Source: Arcobacter sp. F2176 | GTDB taxonomy: Bacteria; Campylobacterota; Campylobacteria; Campylobacterales; Arcobacteraceae | Length of the DNA: 64,000 nt | Direction: 5' to 3' | NCBI RefSeq assembly: GCF_004116465.1 | Contig: NZ_PDJV01000007.1 | Location: 62,001 to 126,000 of the forward strand | Shown: one piece after another, positions 44,157 to 55,100 of the stretch | Position numbering within the stretch: position 1 is the stretch's first letter | Layout: each line of letters begins with the position of its first letter | Notes under the pieces: model-generated | Told to the model about the DNA's origin: nothing | The model's database searches: none | Seen by the model: the letters and a program-made list of their open reading frames with translations, nothing else | Translations under genes and position numbers: made by a program

Positions 44157-46162
44157 TTTTTACCTTTATGATTTTTATACTCTTTTTCTATTAAGTATTG
44201 AGAGATTGCTAAAGAAGCTTTATAATACTCTAACAGTGGTTGTTTTTTTTCACTAAAACTTTTAAATTTTTTAGTTTCACTTTCTGAATTGACTATCAAA
44301 GAACCATTGAACCCATAGTGTTTTTTTGTTTTATCAAATAAGTTCTCTCCAATAGAGATATATTCTTGATTTTTTAATGTCAAATTATACAATGTAGGGA
44401 ATATGTCTTTGTGTGATCCTGCAACCTTTGTATCTATTTTTAATTTTTCCTTTAACTCTTTTGGAATATAAAAATACAAAGGAATATTTTTTGAATTTAA
44501 TACTTTATTATTATCATACTTCATTATTCCATCAATTGTATTATTATCAGCAGTTATTGCAATAATTGTATTATCTTTAAATTTTGTTTTTTTAAATTCA
44601 TCTAAAAAAATACCAATTTGATCGATGGCATAAGCATATGATGCAAATCTCTCTTTTGCTAAATCCAAGTCTCCAGTAATGTGTTTTTTTAAGTCATCAC
44701 TAAATATTAAACTATTTCTTTTATAATCTGCTGGAACATTGTAAGGAGGATGATTATTCGTTGTTAAAGCAACAATTAATTGTTTTTTCTTAGAATTTTC
44801 AAGTTTATTTAAAATATAAGACATTAAATACTGATCATAAATTCCCCATGGGTGGAAATAAAAGTCATCACTTTTTGATTTATCTTTTAAACTATTAAAA
44901 ATATTAATTTTACCTTCTACATGATCATAACTTTGGTATTTTAGAAATTGCCCTAAACTTCTCCAAGTCAAGTCTCCACCATAAATAAAACTTGTTTCAT
45001 ATCCATTTGATTTATATAAAAATGCAGGTGAAAAAGTAAATGGTGTTTGCTTATAAATAGATTGAGAAAAGGCAAAAGAACCTGGTCTATGGGGTATATT
45101 TAAAATCATTGATTGTAAGCTAGATATTGTTCCATCACCTTCTGAAATAAAGTTAGTAAATAAAGTATCTTCTTCAAAATGTTTTTTTAAAGATCCTAAT
45201 ATATTAAACTTATCACTTTGATATTTTAATATAGGTTTACCAAAGCTCTCTACCATTATTACAACTACATTATAATCTTTATTGTCTATCTTTAATGTTT
45301 GATTTGTAATATTTGATAAAAGATTCTTTTTATCAATATTTGAATTACCTTTATACACTTCAAAAGCTTTTTCAATATTATTTTTATATCCTGTACTTTG
45401 TATTAAATCATAATGTTTTGATAAATATTTTTCTCGGGCATCTAAAGCATTTGTAAATGCTCGAACTCCATTTTGAGATACTTTATTGATAAACTCATTT
45501 GTTGATATATTAGGTACCATTTTACCTAAAGGATACATTCCAAAAGTTCCTCTAACTGCTAGAAAATTTAATATAAAGAAAATTAGAAATATAATTACTG
45601 AATATTTTATACCAAAAAATGTTTTATAATTTTTATTACTAATCTTGAATATTTTATTTATTAAAATAAAAAGTAAAACTAAATATACAAAAAATACAGA
45701 TAGAATCATAATTACATTATAATTTTGCCAAAATGTAACTAGTAAAGCTTTAGTATCATCATCCATAAGACCAAAAAATATAATATTTATATGTTCTTTA
45801 AAGTATGAGTAAAACCCAAAATCTGCACCCAAAAATATACTTACTAATAAATAACAAATAAATAAATAATATACTAAGAAAATTTCAAAATAAACTATCA
45901 ATTTTTCTTTTTTAATATAATATAAAAATATCAAAAAAAGTGTAGGTATAACTTGAATATATCCAATTACAGTCAAATCAATTCTAAAACCTAATAAAAA
46001 AGCATTGAAAATATCTGAATAAAACTCACTTAAATCATCTATTGGTGAGTAATAATTAAAAAAATACAGCCTAAAAATAGACATAAAAATCAAAAAAACA
46101 AGGTGTACAAATAATAGTTTTTTAAATATATTAAGTACCCTAGACATTATATTATCGTTCAT
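44153..46162 (-). CDS. LtaS/OpgB-like sulfatase-fold transferase
   Basis: 669 residues: five membrane helices in the first about 220 residues, then a periplasmic sulfatase-fold domain. VVIMVESFGKPIL holds the first metal Glu. SEGDGTISSLQSMI holds the nucleophile Thr. TTNNHPPYNVP and ITADNNT follow with later metal ligands, and AGSHKDIFPTL the last. Relatives move phosphoglycerol or phosphoethanolamine onto glycans. In an LPS core locus a decorating role is likely. Its start overlaps the kinase stop (TAATG). Confidence 0.85.
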   Translation of the reverse strand: MNDNIMSRVLNIFKKLLFVHLVFLIFMSIFRLYFFNYYSPIDDLSEFYSDIFNAFLLGFRIDLTVIGYIQVIPTLFLIFLYYIKKEKLIVYFEIFLVYYLFICYLLVSIFLGADFGFYSYFKEHINIIFFGLMDDDTKALLVTFWQNYNVIMILSVFFVYLVLLFILINKIFKISNKNYKTFFGIKYSVIIFLIFFILNFLAVRGTFGMYPLGKMVPNISTNEFINKVSQNGVRAFTNALDAREKYLSKHYDLIQSTGYKNNIEKAFEVYKGNSNIDKKNLLSNITNQTLKIDNKDYNVVVIMVESFGKPILKYQSDKFNILGSLKKHFEEDTLFTNFISEGDGTISSLQSMILNIPHRPGSFAFSQSIYKQTPFTFSPAFLYKSNGYETSFIYGGDLTWRSLGQFLKYQSYDHVEGKINIFNSLKDKSKSDDFYFHPWGIYDQYLMSYILNKLENSKKKQLIVALTTNNHPPYNVPADYKRNSLIFSDDLKKHITGDLDLAKERFASYAYAIDQIGIFLDEFKKTKFKDNTIIAITADNNTIDGIMKYDNNKVLNSKNIPLYFYIPKELKEKLKIDTKVAGSHKDIFPTLYNLTLKNQEYISIGENLFDKTKKHYGFNGSLIVNSESETKKFKSFSEKKQPLLEYYKASLAISQYLIEKEYKNHKGKK

Positions 46163-46947
46163 TAAATATCATCCTTCAAATTATATAAAATATCAAAAAG
46201 TTTAAAAAATAAGAGTACATCATTCCCGAGTCGTTTTCTTATAAAGCTAACTTTACTTAATTTAATAAAAAAATATATTTTTTTTGCAAGTTTATTTAAT
46301 CTTTTTTTAAAATCACAGTTTCCTGTTTGTTCAATATATTTATTAATTAAGTTTTCATAATCTATTTCAACTTTTGCTCTAATTTTTGTTAAAGATAATA
46401 AAAAAAGTAAAAAATCACGAAACTGTAATGTTTTTAAATCAATATTTCTTTCATCAAAACTATCTTCCAAATCAATAGCATATACTTTCTGATTTTTATA
46501 AGTTAAGTTTCTTGCCTGAGCCCCACCATGATATTCATTTTTTATATGAATATTAGTTATTGCATTAATAGATTCTTTAATATAAAAGTTTATATCTTCT
46601 TTTTTTGCATCTCTTTTTCTAATATATGAATTTATATTCTTCCCACTATCTTCTAATACAAAAAATTCTTCGTTTTTAAAAATGATAGAAGGAACATCTA
46701 TACCTAAACTTTTAAATTTAATTAATTTATTAGTTTCAAATACTAAAGCCTCTTTTGCACTTTTTTCTTCAACAGGGGCAATTAATTCTAATTTAAAAAG
46801 TTTATAATAAATTTTGTGACTTAAAGAAGATTTAGTAGCTCTTGCTTTCTTTAGCCAATATTTTTTATCCTCATAATAAAAAGAAAGTATATCAAAAGAA
46901 CTATTTTTATACTCATTTAAAGCAAATATCTCAAACTCTTTATTCAT
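46162..46947 (-). CDS. BUD32/RIO-like kinase-fold protein
   Basis: 261 residues. KYWLKKARATKSS supplies a Lys strand, FFVLEDSGKNINSYI the hinge, and YHGGAQARNLTY replaces the catalytic loop, followed by AIDLEDSF in the DFG place. The HGGxxxRN loop lacks the usual catalytic Asp but is typical of a small-kinase group found in LPS loci. It probably phosphorylates a core sugar or assists an enzyme that does. It lies between lpxL and the LtaS-like gene. Confidence 0.65.
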   Translation of the reverse strand: MNKEFEIFALNEYKNSSFDILSFYYEDKKYWLKKARATKSSLSHKIYYKLFKLELIAPVEEKSAKEALVFETNKLIKFKSLGIDVPSIIFKNEEFFVLEDSGKNINSYIRKRDAKKEDINFYIKESINAITNIHIKNEYHGGAQARNLTYKNQKVYAIDLEDSFDERNIDLKTLQFRDFLLFLLSLTKIRAKVEIDYENLINKYIEQTGNCDFKKRLNKLAKKIYFFIKLSKVSFIRKRLGNDVLLFFKLFDILYNLKDDI

Positions 46948-46952
46948 ATTGA

Positions 46953-47855
46953 TTACTTGTAAATTTCTTTATAAAATTTCTTCCATCTCTTATGTTGCCA
47001 AAACCAAAAATCAGGAGTTTCTTTTATTTGTATTTCTATAATATCTGATTGCATTTTTGTAAACTCTTTTATCTTATCCTCAGTTTTAAACTCAATATTT
47101 CTAGGGTCAAGAGGTTCATAGACCTTTAAAGTATAATTTCTAAAATCATTCATTACAGAGAAAATAGGAATTATTATTGCATCGAGCTTTAATGATAATC
47201 GTGAAGTAGCATCAGTTGCAAGTACTTTTTTATCAAAAAATTCTACTTCAACTCCATCTTTTATGTGTTGATCAATTACAACAGCAACATGATTATTGTT
47301 TTTAAGAGCTTTTAACATACCTTTTGCTGCTACCTTCTTTTCTAACATTATTATATTATTTCTATCCCTTGCTTCTATATAAAGCTTATTTATTAAAGGA
47401 TTATCCATTTTTCTATTTACAACGGCTAGCGTACCAAATTTTAAGGCAACATACGGAAGTGCAATTTCCCACCCACCATAATGCGCAGTAATAAATATAA
47501 TTTTTCTGTTATTTTTAATTGCATCTATAATGTAATGTTCATTTTCAAAGTTAGCCTTTTTAAAAAGATCCTCTTTTGAAATCTTTTGATTTTCTATAAA
47601 TTCATACATATTGAAAAATAAAGATTTATAAGAGTTAAACTTTATTTCTTCTTTTCTTTTTTGTGAAAGAGTATTTCCAAAAGCTAAATACAAATTTGCT
47701 TCTACCACTTTATTAAATCTTTTATTATATTTATTAACTAATTTTGCTGAAAATATAAGTATTGGTTTTAAAATAGAATGTGGAGTTATAATAAATATAA
47801 ATCTAAAAAATTTATACAAAACATATCTATAATAATCTTTAATCTTTCTCTTCAT
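46953..47855 (-). CDS. lpxL: Lipid A acyltransferase LpxL/HtrB-like
   Basis: 300 residues with an N-terminal membrane helix and the acyltransferase motif ITAHYGGWE (H-x4-E). DQHIKDGVEVEFF and the C-terminal FWFWQHKRWKK, the lauroyl-transferase end signature, are also present. It adds a secondary acyl chain to lipid A at the inner membrane. It overlaps waaC by 17 bases, as htrB follows waaC in Campylobacter LOS loci. Confidence 0.92.
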   Translation of the reverse strand: MKRKIKDYYRYVLYKFFRFIFIITPHSILKPILIFSAKLVNKYNKRFNKVVEANLYLAFGNTLSQKRKEEIKFNSYKSLFFNMYEFIENQKISKEDLFKKANFENEHYIIDAIKNNRKIIFITAHYGGWEIALPYVALKFGTLAVVNRKMDNPLINKLYIEARDRNNIIMLEKKVAAKGMLKALKNNNHVAVVIDQHIKDGVEVEFFDKKVLATDATSRLSLKLDAIIIPIFSVMNDFRNYTLKVYEPLDPRNIEFKTEDKIKEFTKMQSDIIEIQIKETPDFWFWQHKRWKKFYKEIYK

Positions 47856-48858
47856 AAAGAATTTCCTTTGCTACTTTAACAATATACTTCTCATCTACAT
47901 CTTTAATTGAGAAATCACTTTTATCTAATTTATGAGGGTTAACTTTTGAGTTTGACTCAAGAATTTTATTTATTTTTGTTTCATATGTATTTCTATACCC
48001 AGGTGTATTACCAAATATGGTAATTGAAGGTACATTTAAGGCCCATGCCATGTGTGTAGGTCCTGTATCATTCCCTATGATTAGATGAGAATGACTAACT
48101 AATGCTTTTAAAGTATTCAAATCAAGCTTTGGCATTATTTGAGCACATGAATGCCTTTCAATATATTCTGCAATCTTTTTTTCTTCTTCACTTCCCCAAA
48201 CAATTAAACAATTCTCATTTGTATTATTAGCAATTTTAGCGAATTTTTCTTTAGAATACATCTTACTTTTCCAACTAGCACCAATGATAAAAAGAATATT
48301 CTTTTTATCATTACTTAAATAGTCATAGATTATTTTATTTTCATCCTTATAAAATAAAAAAGGGTCTTTTTCTAATATCATTTTAGAAGTAATATCAAAA
48401 CCTAAAGGATTTGATATTACTTTTGCATTTCTATCAATTGTATTTTTTTCATAAGATATAGATACTTTTTTATTATAAAAATACGAAGCACTTTTTTCTC
48501 TAATTGATTCTTTATCAAATCCAGCAACATCTTTTGATAATAACCTTGATACTATTGCTGATTTAATCAACCCTTGTGCATCTATAACTAAATCATAATT
48601 ATTTTTAGAATAACTTTTTATTAGTTTTATTTGATTAAATATTTCTAGTTTATTCTTTTTGATTGATTTTAAATTTAGTTTATAAATATTATCTATGTGT
48701 GGGTTGTTGTCTAAAACTTGAGAAAAACTCTCTTCTACAAACCAGTCAATTAAAATATTTGGATTATTTTTTTTTATAAATTGCAAAGCAACCATGGCAT
48801 GAATAATATCACCCATTGCAGACAGTTTTACAATTGCAAGCTTTCTAATTTGATTCAT
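47839..48858 (-). CDS. waaC: LPS heptosyltransferase I
   Basis: 339 residues, GT9: LAIVKLSAMGDIIHAMVALQ at the N-terminus, DAQGLIKSAIVSRL in the middle (typical WaaC) and GNDTGPTHMAWAL for ADP-heptose. It adds the first heptose to Kdo. It opens the core locus that waaF closes about 17 kb away, and starts 4 bases after the ppx/gppA stop. Confidence 0.92.
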   Translation of the reverse strand: MNQIRKLAIVKLSAMGDIIHAMVALQFIKKNNPNILIDWFVEESFSQVLDNNPHIDNIYKLNLKSIKKNKLEIFNQIKLIKSYSKNNYDLVIDAQGLIKSAIVSRLLSKDVAGFDKESIREKSASYFYNKKVSISYEKNTIDRNAKVISNPLGFDITSKMILEKDPFLFYKDENKIIYDYLSNDKKNILFIIGASWKSKMYSKEKFAKIANNTNENCLIVWGSEEEKKIAEYIERHSCAQIMPKLDLNTLKALVSHSHLIIGNDTGPTHMAWALNVPSITIFGNTPGYRNTYETKINKILESNSKVNPHKLDKSDFSIKDVDEKYIVKVAKEILYEEKD

Positions 48859-48861
48859 AAA

Positions 48862-50331
48862 CTACTTTATATTGATTTTAATGCCCTTTGGCATTTGTAA
48901 TTTATCTATTTCACTTTTTACTAGATAAATGTCACAATCCATATCAATACATAGTATACTATCTTTTAAATTATACTCTACTTTGGGTGCTGATAGGTCA
49001 TTGTTAATTAGAAGATTTAAAGATATCATAAAAGATAGCCATTGCATAGTTTCTAAAGGAGGTAGAAGCATTTTATGTCGGATTATGTCTCTTTGCATTG
49101 GTAATGATTTTTTTGAAAATTTTATAATATGAGCAACTGTAACTCTAGAGCTGTGTAAAAAATCATAATTTAAGCCATTTAATATAAAATCAGCCGTACT
49201 GTCATTTCCTTTATAAAAGTTTAGACTATTCCCAATAGAGTGGAGTTTTGAGGCAATTACTAACAGAGTTCTATATTTATCATCTAGTTGATGAATTGGT
49301 TTTAACACATCAAATATTTTTCTTGCATTTGCACCATTATACGCACTTGTTTTTTCATCAACTTGAAATCTATCAAGCAGACTTCGAACACTTACATTAA
49401 AATTATTTGGGAATTTACAATTAGAGTTTCTTAATAAATCAGTTAAATAAACGCCTTCTCTAACACCTGCTCCAGATGTTATAACTTCTTGTATATTTAA
49501 CTCATTTAAAATAGTAGAGAAGATAAAAGTTCCCTCTTTTATTGTGTCATATCTATCTTTTTTTATACCTAAGAGTTTCAAAGTATTATTATTTTTTGAG
49601 TTAAATATAGCTTCAAATAAATCTATATTTGAATTTACATTATATTTAAAGCCATGAAGAACATCTAAAGGATAATAATTTTTTTTCATAATAACTTTAC
49701 TCAAAGCTCTTATACTTCCACCAATACCTATTACAGTACTTGGTATTTCATATCCACAAGATTTGAGTTCTTCTAGTTTATTTAAAATATATTTTTTAGC
49801 ACCTTCCATATCTCCTTTAGAAAAAAACAGTTCCCCTAACCTAACTGTTCCAATATCTAAAGATAAAACATGCTCTATATTTTTATTTTTAACTATTGCA
49901 AATTCGGTCGATCCCCCGCCAATATCCACAGTTACAAAATCATCAGCTTTTATTAAATTTAAAGCAGCAACTCCACCAAAATATGCTTCTTTTGTACCAT
50001 CAATTACTTTAATATCTAAACCTAATTCATTTTTTACTCTATTTACAAAGATTTTTGAATTGGGAGCATCTCTCATAGCAGAAGTTGCTACACAAAAGAT
50101 TTTTCTAGATTTTAAACATTTTGAGATATTTAAGAAGGATTTTAAAGAGTTAAAAGCTCTTTCCATGGGAATTTCTTGTAAATTCCCACCATTTTCATAC
50201 GAGCCTTCAGAGATTTTAACTCTTGCTTTTGTTTCGTTTACAAGATGAAAAGCGAAACGGCTACTTTTTTGCATCACAACCATACGCATTGAGTTAGACC
50301 CAATGTCTATAACAGTTGTAATCTTAGCCAT
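48862..50331 (-). CDS. ppx: Ppx/GppA exopolyphosphatase/pppGpp phosphatase
   Basis: 489 residues. The ASKHA ATPase fold starts VIDIGSNSMRMVV, with VATSAMRDAPN, VDIGGGSTEFAI and GIGGSIRAL; a C-terminal HD-like helical domain holds SKLHSIGN and LHSSRVTVAHI. It hydrolyses polyphosphate and/or pppGpp. It lies 4 bases behind the ferredoxin gene and ahead of waaC, as in other Campylobacterota. Confidence 0.92.
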   Translation of the reverse strand: MAKITTVIDIGSNSMRMVVMQKSSRFAFHLVNETKARVKISEGSYENGGNLQEIPMERAFNSLKSFLNISKCLKSRKIFCVATSAMRDAPNSKIFVNRVKNELGLDIKVIDGTKEAYFGGVAALNLIKADDFVTVDIGGGSTEFAIVKNKNIEHVLSLDIGTVRLGELFFSKGDMEGAKKYILNKLEELKSCGYEIPSTVIGIGGSIRALSKVIMKKNYYPLDVLHGFKYNVNSNIDLFEAIFNSKNNNTLKLLGIKKDRYDTIKEGTFIFSTILNELNIQEVITSGAGVREGVYLTDLLRNSNCKFPNNFNVSVRSLLDRFQVDEKTSAYNGANARKIFDVLKPIHQLDDKYRTLLVIASKLHSIGNSLNFYKGNDSTADFILNGLNYDFLHSSRVTVAHIIKFSKKSLPMQRDIIRHKMLLPPLETMQWLSFMISLNLLINNDLSAPKVEYNLKDSILCIDMDCDIYLVKSEIDKLQMPKGIKINIK

Positions 50332-50334
50332 TTG

Positions 50335-50625
<291 letters not shown>

Positions 50626-50735
50626 TTATAACCTAATATTTATTAAAAATTTCTTTATTCAGACTAACTTTTATAACAGTTTTGCTAAAAATAAGAAATT
50701 TAACGATATTTAAAGGTATAAATTTTATTTTTATT

Positions 50736-50766
50736 AAAAAGAAGAGTATAAAATACTCTTCTTTTT
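50736..50766 (-). terminator. Terminator of gltBD
   Basis: A 14-bp perfect stem AAAAAGAAGAGTAT / ATACTCTTCTTTTT with a 3-base loop begins in the gltD stop codon. A T-rich tail follows on the minus strand. It separates gltBD from the ferredoxin gene downstream. Confidence 0.85.
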
Positions 50767-52138
50767 ATAAAAGCTTAGAAAGAATTATTTTTGCAGCTTC
50801 TCTTCCATCAAGTGAGGCAGTTACAGCTAAGTGAGCTCCTCGTTGACAATCTCCACCGGCATAAACTTTTTTATTAGAAGTGATATAGTTATCTGTTTCT
50901 ACTCCACCCCATGAATTAGTTTTTATTTTTAAATCTTTCAAGAATGTTGGAACTTCTGGCTTGAATCCTAAGGCTAAAATTATAACATCAGCCTCTTCAA
51001 AATATTCACTTCCTTCATTAATTACAACTTTTTGTCTTCCTGAGCCATCTGCTTCACTCATAGAAGTAGTTAATAATTCAATTTTAACAGCATTCCCATC
51101 TTCCACAACAAAAGATTTAGGAGAAACATTAAATACATATTCTACACCCTCTTCTTTTGCATTTACAACTTCTTTTTTAGAACCAGGCATATTTGCTTCA
51201 TCTCTTCTGTAAAGACACTTAACTGTTCTTGCACCTTCTCTTACAGAAGTTCGTACACAGTCCATAGCAGTATCACCACCACCAATTACAATTACATCTT
51301 TCCCATTTACATCAATAAAGTTTTCAGTTGTCTTCCCAAAATTTCTTTTTTGAACAGCTGTTAAGAATTCCATTGCTAAATGTACATTTGAAGATTTTTC
51401 ACCATCAATACCAGTGTAGTTACCTAAAGTAGAACCAATTCCAAGATAAATTGCATCAAACTCTTCTTCTAAATCTTTTGCAGATTTATCTTTTCCTATT
51501 TCACAATTTAAATGTAATTTCATTCCAGCTTTTATTAACCATTCAACTCTTCTTTGAACTACAGTTTTATCAAGTTTAAATCCTGGAATTCCATAAGTTA
51601 AAAGTCCACCTGCTCTATCAGATCTCTCAAAAAGCTCAACTTGAATACCTCGTCTTAGTAAAAAAGTAGCTGCTGATAAACCACTTGGTCCTGAACCAAT
51701 AATTGCAACTTTTTTATCACTATTTATTCCTGGATATTTTGGTTCCATCCCTTTCTCAAAAGCTTTTTCACTAATATGAGTTTCAATAGCTCCTATTGAA
51801 ATAGCTCCATGTCCAGTATTTAAAGAACAGGCACCTTCACATAAAACATCTTGAGGACAGATTCTTCCTAAAATTTCAGGGAAAGGAGATGTTTCATTAG
51901 ATAAAGCAAATGCTAAATCTAAATTTTTATTTGCTGTTTGTTTTAACCATGCAGGAATATAGTTTCCTAAAGGACATCCAGTATGACAATACGGGTCACC
52001 ACATTGCATACATCTATCAGCTTGTTCTTTTGCTCTTCCATTACTAAAAACTTCATATATCTCACCAAAATCTTTTAATCTTTGTAGAACATCTCTTTTT
52101 TCAGGACTTATTCTTTCAAATTTAGTAAAGTTTAACAT
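50765..52138 (-). CDS. gltD: Glutamate synthase (NADPH) small subunit
   Basis: 457 residues. The N-terminal Cys clusters CMQCGDPYCHTGCPLGNYI and CPQDVLCEGAC bind 4Fe-4S; FAD-binding GSGPSGLSAA and NADPH-binding GGGDTAMDCV follow, with the closing AGGDCQRGA. It passes electrons from NADPH to GltB. It starts 2 bases after the gltB stop and ends in a terminator. Confidence 0.96.
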   Translation of the reverse strand: MLNFTKFERISPEKRDVLQRLKDFGEIYEVFSNGRAKEQADRCMQCGDPYCHTGCPLGNYIPAWLKQTANKNLDLAFALSNETSPFPEILGRICPQDVLCEGACSLNTGHGAISIGAIETHISEKAFEKGMEPKYPGINSDKKVAIIGSGPSGLSAATFLLRRGIQVELFERSDRAGGLLTYGIPGFKLDKTVVQRRVEWLIKAGMKLHLNCEIGKDKSAKDLEEEFDAIYLGIGSTLGNYTGIDGEKSSNVHLAMEFLTAVQKRNFGKTTENFIDVNGKDVIVIGGGDTAMDCVRTSVREGARTVKCLYRRDEANMPGSKKEVVNAKEEGVEYVFNVSPKSFVVEDGNAVKIELLTTSMSEADGSGRQKVVINEGSEYFEEADVIILALGFKPEVPTFLKDLKIKTNSWGGVETDNYITSNKKVYAGGDCQRGAHLAVTASLDGREAAKIILSKLL

Positions 52139-52139
52139 C

Positions 52140-55100
52140 TTAATCTCCCTTATCCGGATCTAATGGTAGAACTGTCATATTTTTTGGTTTTACCATCCAA
52201 AAGTTTCTTATTTGTGGTCTAAAATTATCTAATATTAAAGCTGCTCTTTCTGATTCTGTTTCATTAAAATAATCCATTAATAATCTTTTTAAATATAGTC
52301 TTTCTCTCTCCGTATCATCTGTATCAATTCTAACAGCTTCTATTAATTCTTGATTCATTTTATCAATAAAAGATTTTTCAGGGTCATAAATAAAAGACAA
52401 TCCACCAGTCATACCAGCTCCAAAATTAATACCTGTATCACCTAAAATTACAACAATACCACCAGTCATATACTCACAAGCATTATCTCCTGTTCCCTCA
52501 ACAACTGCAATAGCTCCTGAATTTCTAACAGCAAATCGCTCCCCTACTGCTGCTCTTACATAAAGTTTTCCACCAGTTGCACCATACAGACAGGTATTAC
52601 CAGCACCTGCGAATTCTGGACCTTGGTGAGGAGTATTTACAATGATTTTACCACCATTCATACCTTTACCAACATAATCATTTGCTGCGCCATAAAGGTT
52701 GATATTCATCCCTTTTGATAATAATGCACCCAAAGATTGTCCTGCAATTCCATTTAACTCAAAAGTAATAGAGTTATCAGGTAAACCTTTATCCCCATAA
52801 TACTTAGCAATTTCACCAGAAATCAAAGTACCAAATGATCTATTTAAGTTACAAATAGTCTCTTTGATTTTAATTGGCATTTTAGGATTTTCTATTGTTC
52901 TATGAACTTTTTTTAATAATGCTTTTTCAAACTCATTTTTATCATATGGCTCGTTTCTTAGCTTTTGACAGGTATCAACTCCATCTATTCTTCTTAATAT
53001 ATTTTGGAAATCAAATTTTTGAGCAAACTCATCATCAATTACTTTTAATAAGTCACTTCTTCCTACTATCTCTTCAATAGTTTTATACCCCAATGATGCA
53101 AGTATTTTTCTAACATCTTCACCAATAAATGTGAAGTAAGAGATAAGTCTATCAACTGTACCTGTAAAAAATGCTCTTAAATCTTCATCTTGAGTAGCAA
53201 CTCCCACAGAACATTTATTTGTATGACAAATTCTTAAAATCTTACAACCTAAAAGTGTAAGTGCTGCTGTTCCAAAGGCATAAGACTCAGCCCCTAACAT
53301 TGCAGCTTTTACAACATCAAGTCCTGTTTTAAGTCCACCATCTGTTTGAAGATGAACAGATTCTCTTAAACTATTTGCTTTTAAGGCATTATGAGCTTCT
53401 GAAAGACCCATTTCCCAAGGATTACCTGTATGCTTAATAGATGTTAAAGGAGCAGCTCCTGTACCACCATCTGCACCTGAGATAACAATTCTATCAGCAT
53501 ATGCTTTTGCAACACCTGCTGCAATAGTTCCAACACCAATAGTTGATACTAATTTAACTGTGATTTTTGCCTCTGGATTGATTTGTTTTAAGTCAAAAAT
53601 CAATTGAGCTAAATCTTCAATAGAATAAATATCATGGTGTGGTGGAGGAGAAATAAGAGTAACCCCTTCAACCGTATGTCTTAAACTTGCAATCAATGGA
53701 GTAACTTTGTGACCAGGTAACTGTCCACCTTCACCTGGTTTTGCTCCTTGTGCAACTTTGATTTGAATCTCTTGGGCACTTCTTAGATAACCTGGTGTTA
53801 CACCAAATCTTCCAGAAGCAACTTGTTTGATTTTAGAGTTTTTGATTGTTCCAAATCTTTTTTGGTCTTCACCACCCTCACCTGAGTTACTCATACCACC
53901 AATTGTATTCATAGCTGTAGCCATTGCTTCATGAGCTTCAGGAGAAATAGAACCCAAAGACATAGCAGCTGTTGCAAATCTTTTGAAAATATCTTCTAAA
54001 GATTCAACTTCATTAATATCAATTGCTTTTCTATCTGAATTAAATTCAAAAAAATCTCTAATGAATTTTTTATCTCTTGTTTCTACAAGAGTTCTTAAAG
54101 TGTCAAAATCTGTAATATCTTCTTTATCTTTTGCTTTTTTATTATGCATAGCATTTGTAGTTGCTGGACCATAATCATGATATTCACCACCATTAATATA
54201 CTTATAAAATCCACCTAGATTTAATGGGAACATATAAGTATCATCACAGTATGCATTAAAATGAATTTTTTCAATTCTTTCTTCAATATCGGCATAACCT
54301 AAACCTGCTAAATCAGAATGACTCCCATGAAAACAATCATTAATAATCTCATCACTTAGTCCAATTACATCAAATAGCGTTGAGTTTCTATATGAAGCTA
54401 CTGTACAAATACCCATTTTAGACATGATTTTTAGTAATCCAGCATTTATTGATTTTAGAGTATTTTTAAGTAAAGCTTGCATTTCATATTTTGAAATTTC
54501 ATTTCTACTAAATAACGAAACAACTGAACCGTACATCATATATGGGTAAATAGCTGTAACACCATAAGCTAAAAGAACAGCTGCCATATGAGGATCATAA
54601 ACTTCACCAGTTACTGCTACTAATGATACTTGATGTCTAATACCAACTTCTAAAAGTTTTTTATTTAAGTATCCCACAACCATAGCAGCAGGCATAATTT
54701 TATTGTCTTTAGAACCTTTTCTATCATCTAAAATTATTACTGTTATATTATCTTCGTTAACTGATTTAATAACTTTTTGTGATAAAGTTTCTAATGAGGC
54801 TTTTAAATCAGTTTTAAAAGTAGTTGAGAAAACTTTATTTTTATATTGTGAATTATATCTTGGATTTGTACTATCTCCAAAAGATCTTAATACATCATAT
54901 TTCTCTTTCATTAAAATAGGACTTACAACTTTTAATCTTTTTGCGTACTCAGGTTTTTCATCTAAGATGTTATAAATAGGTCCAAATCCTGTTTCTAATG
55001 ACATTACAACTTTTTCTCTATATGGGTCAATTGGAGGGTTTGTAACTTGTGCAAATTTTTGTCTAAAATAATCAGTAAAATTTCTATTTACCTTTGAAAA

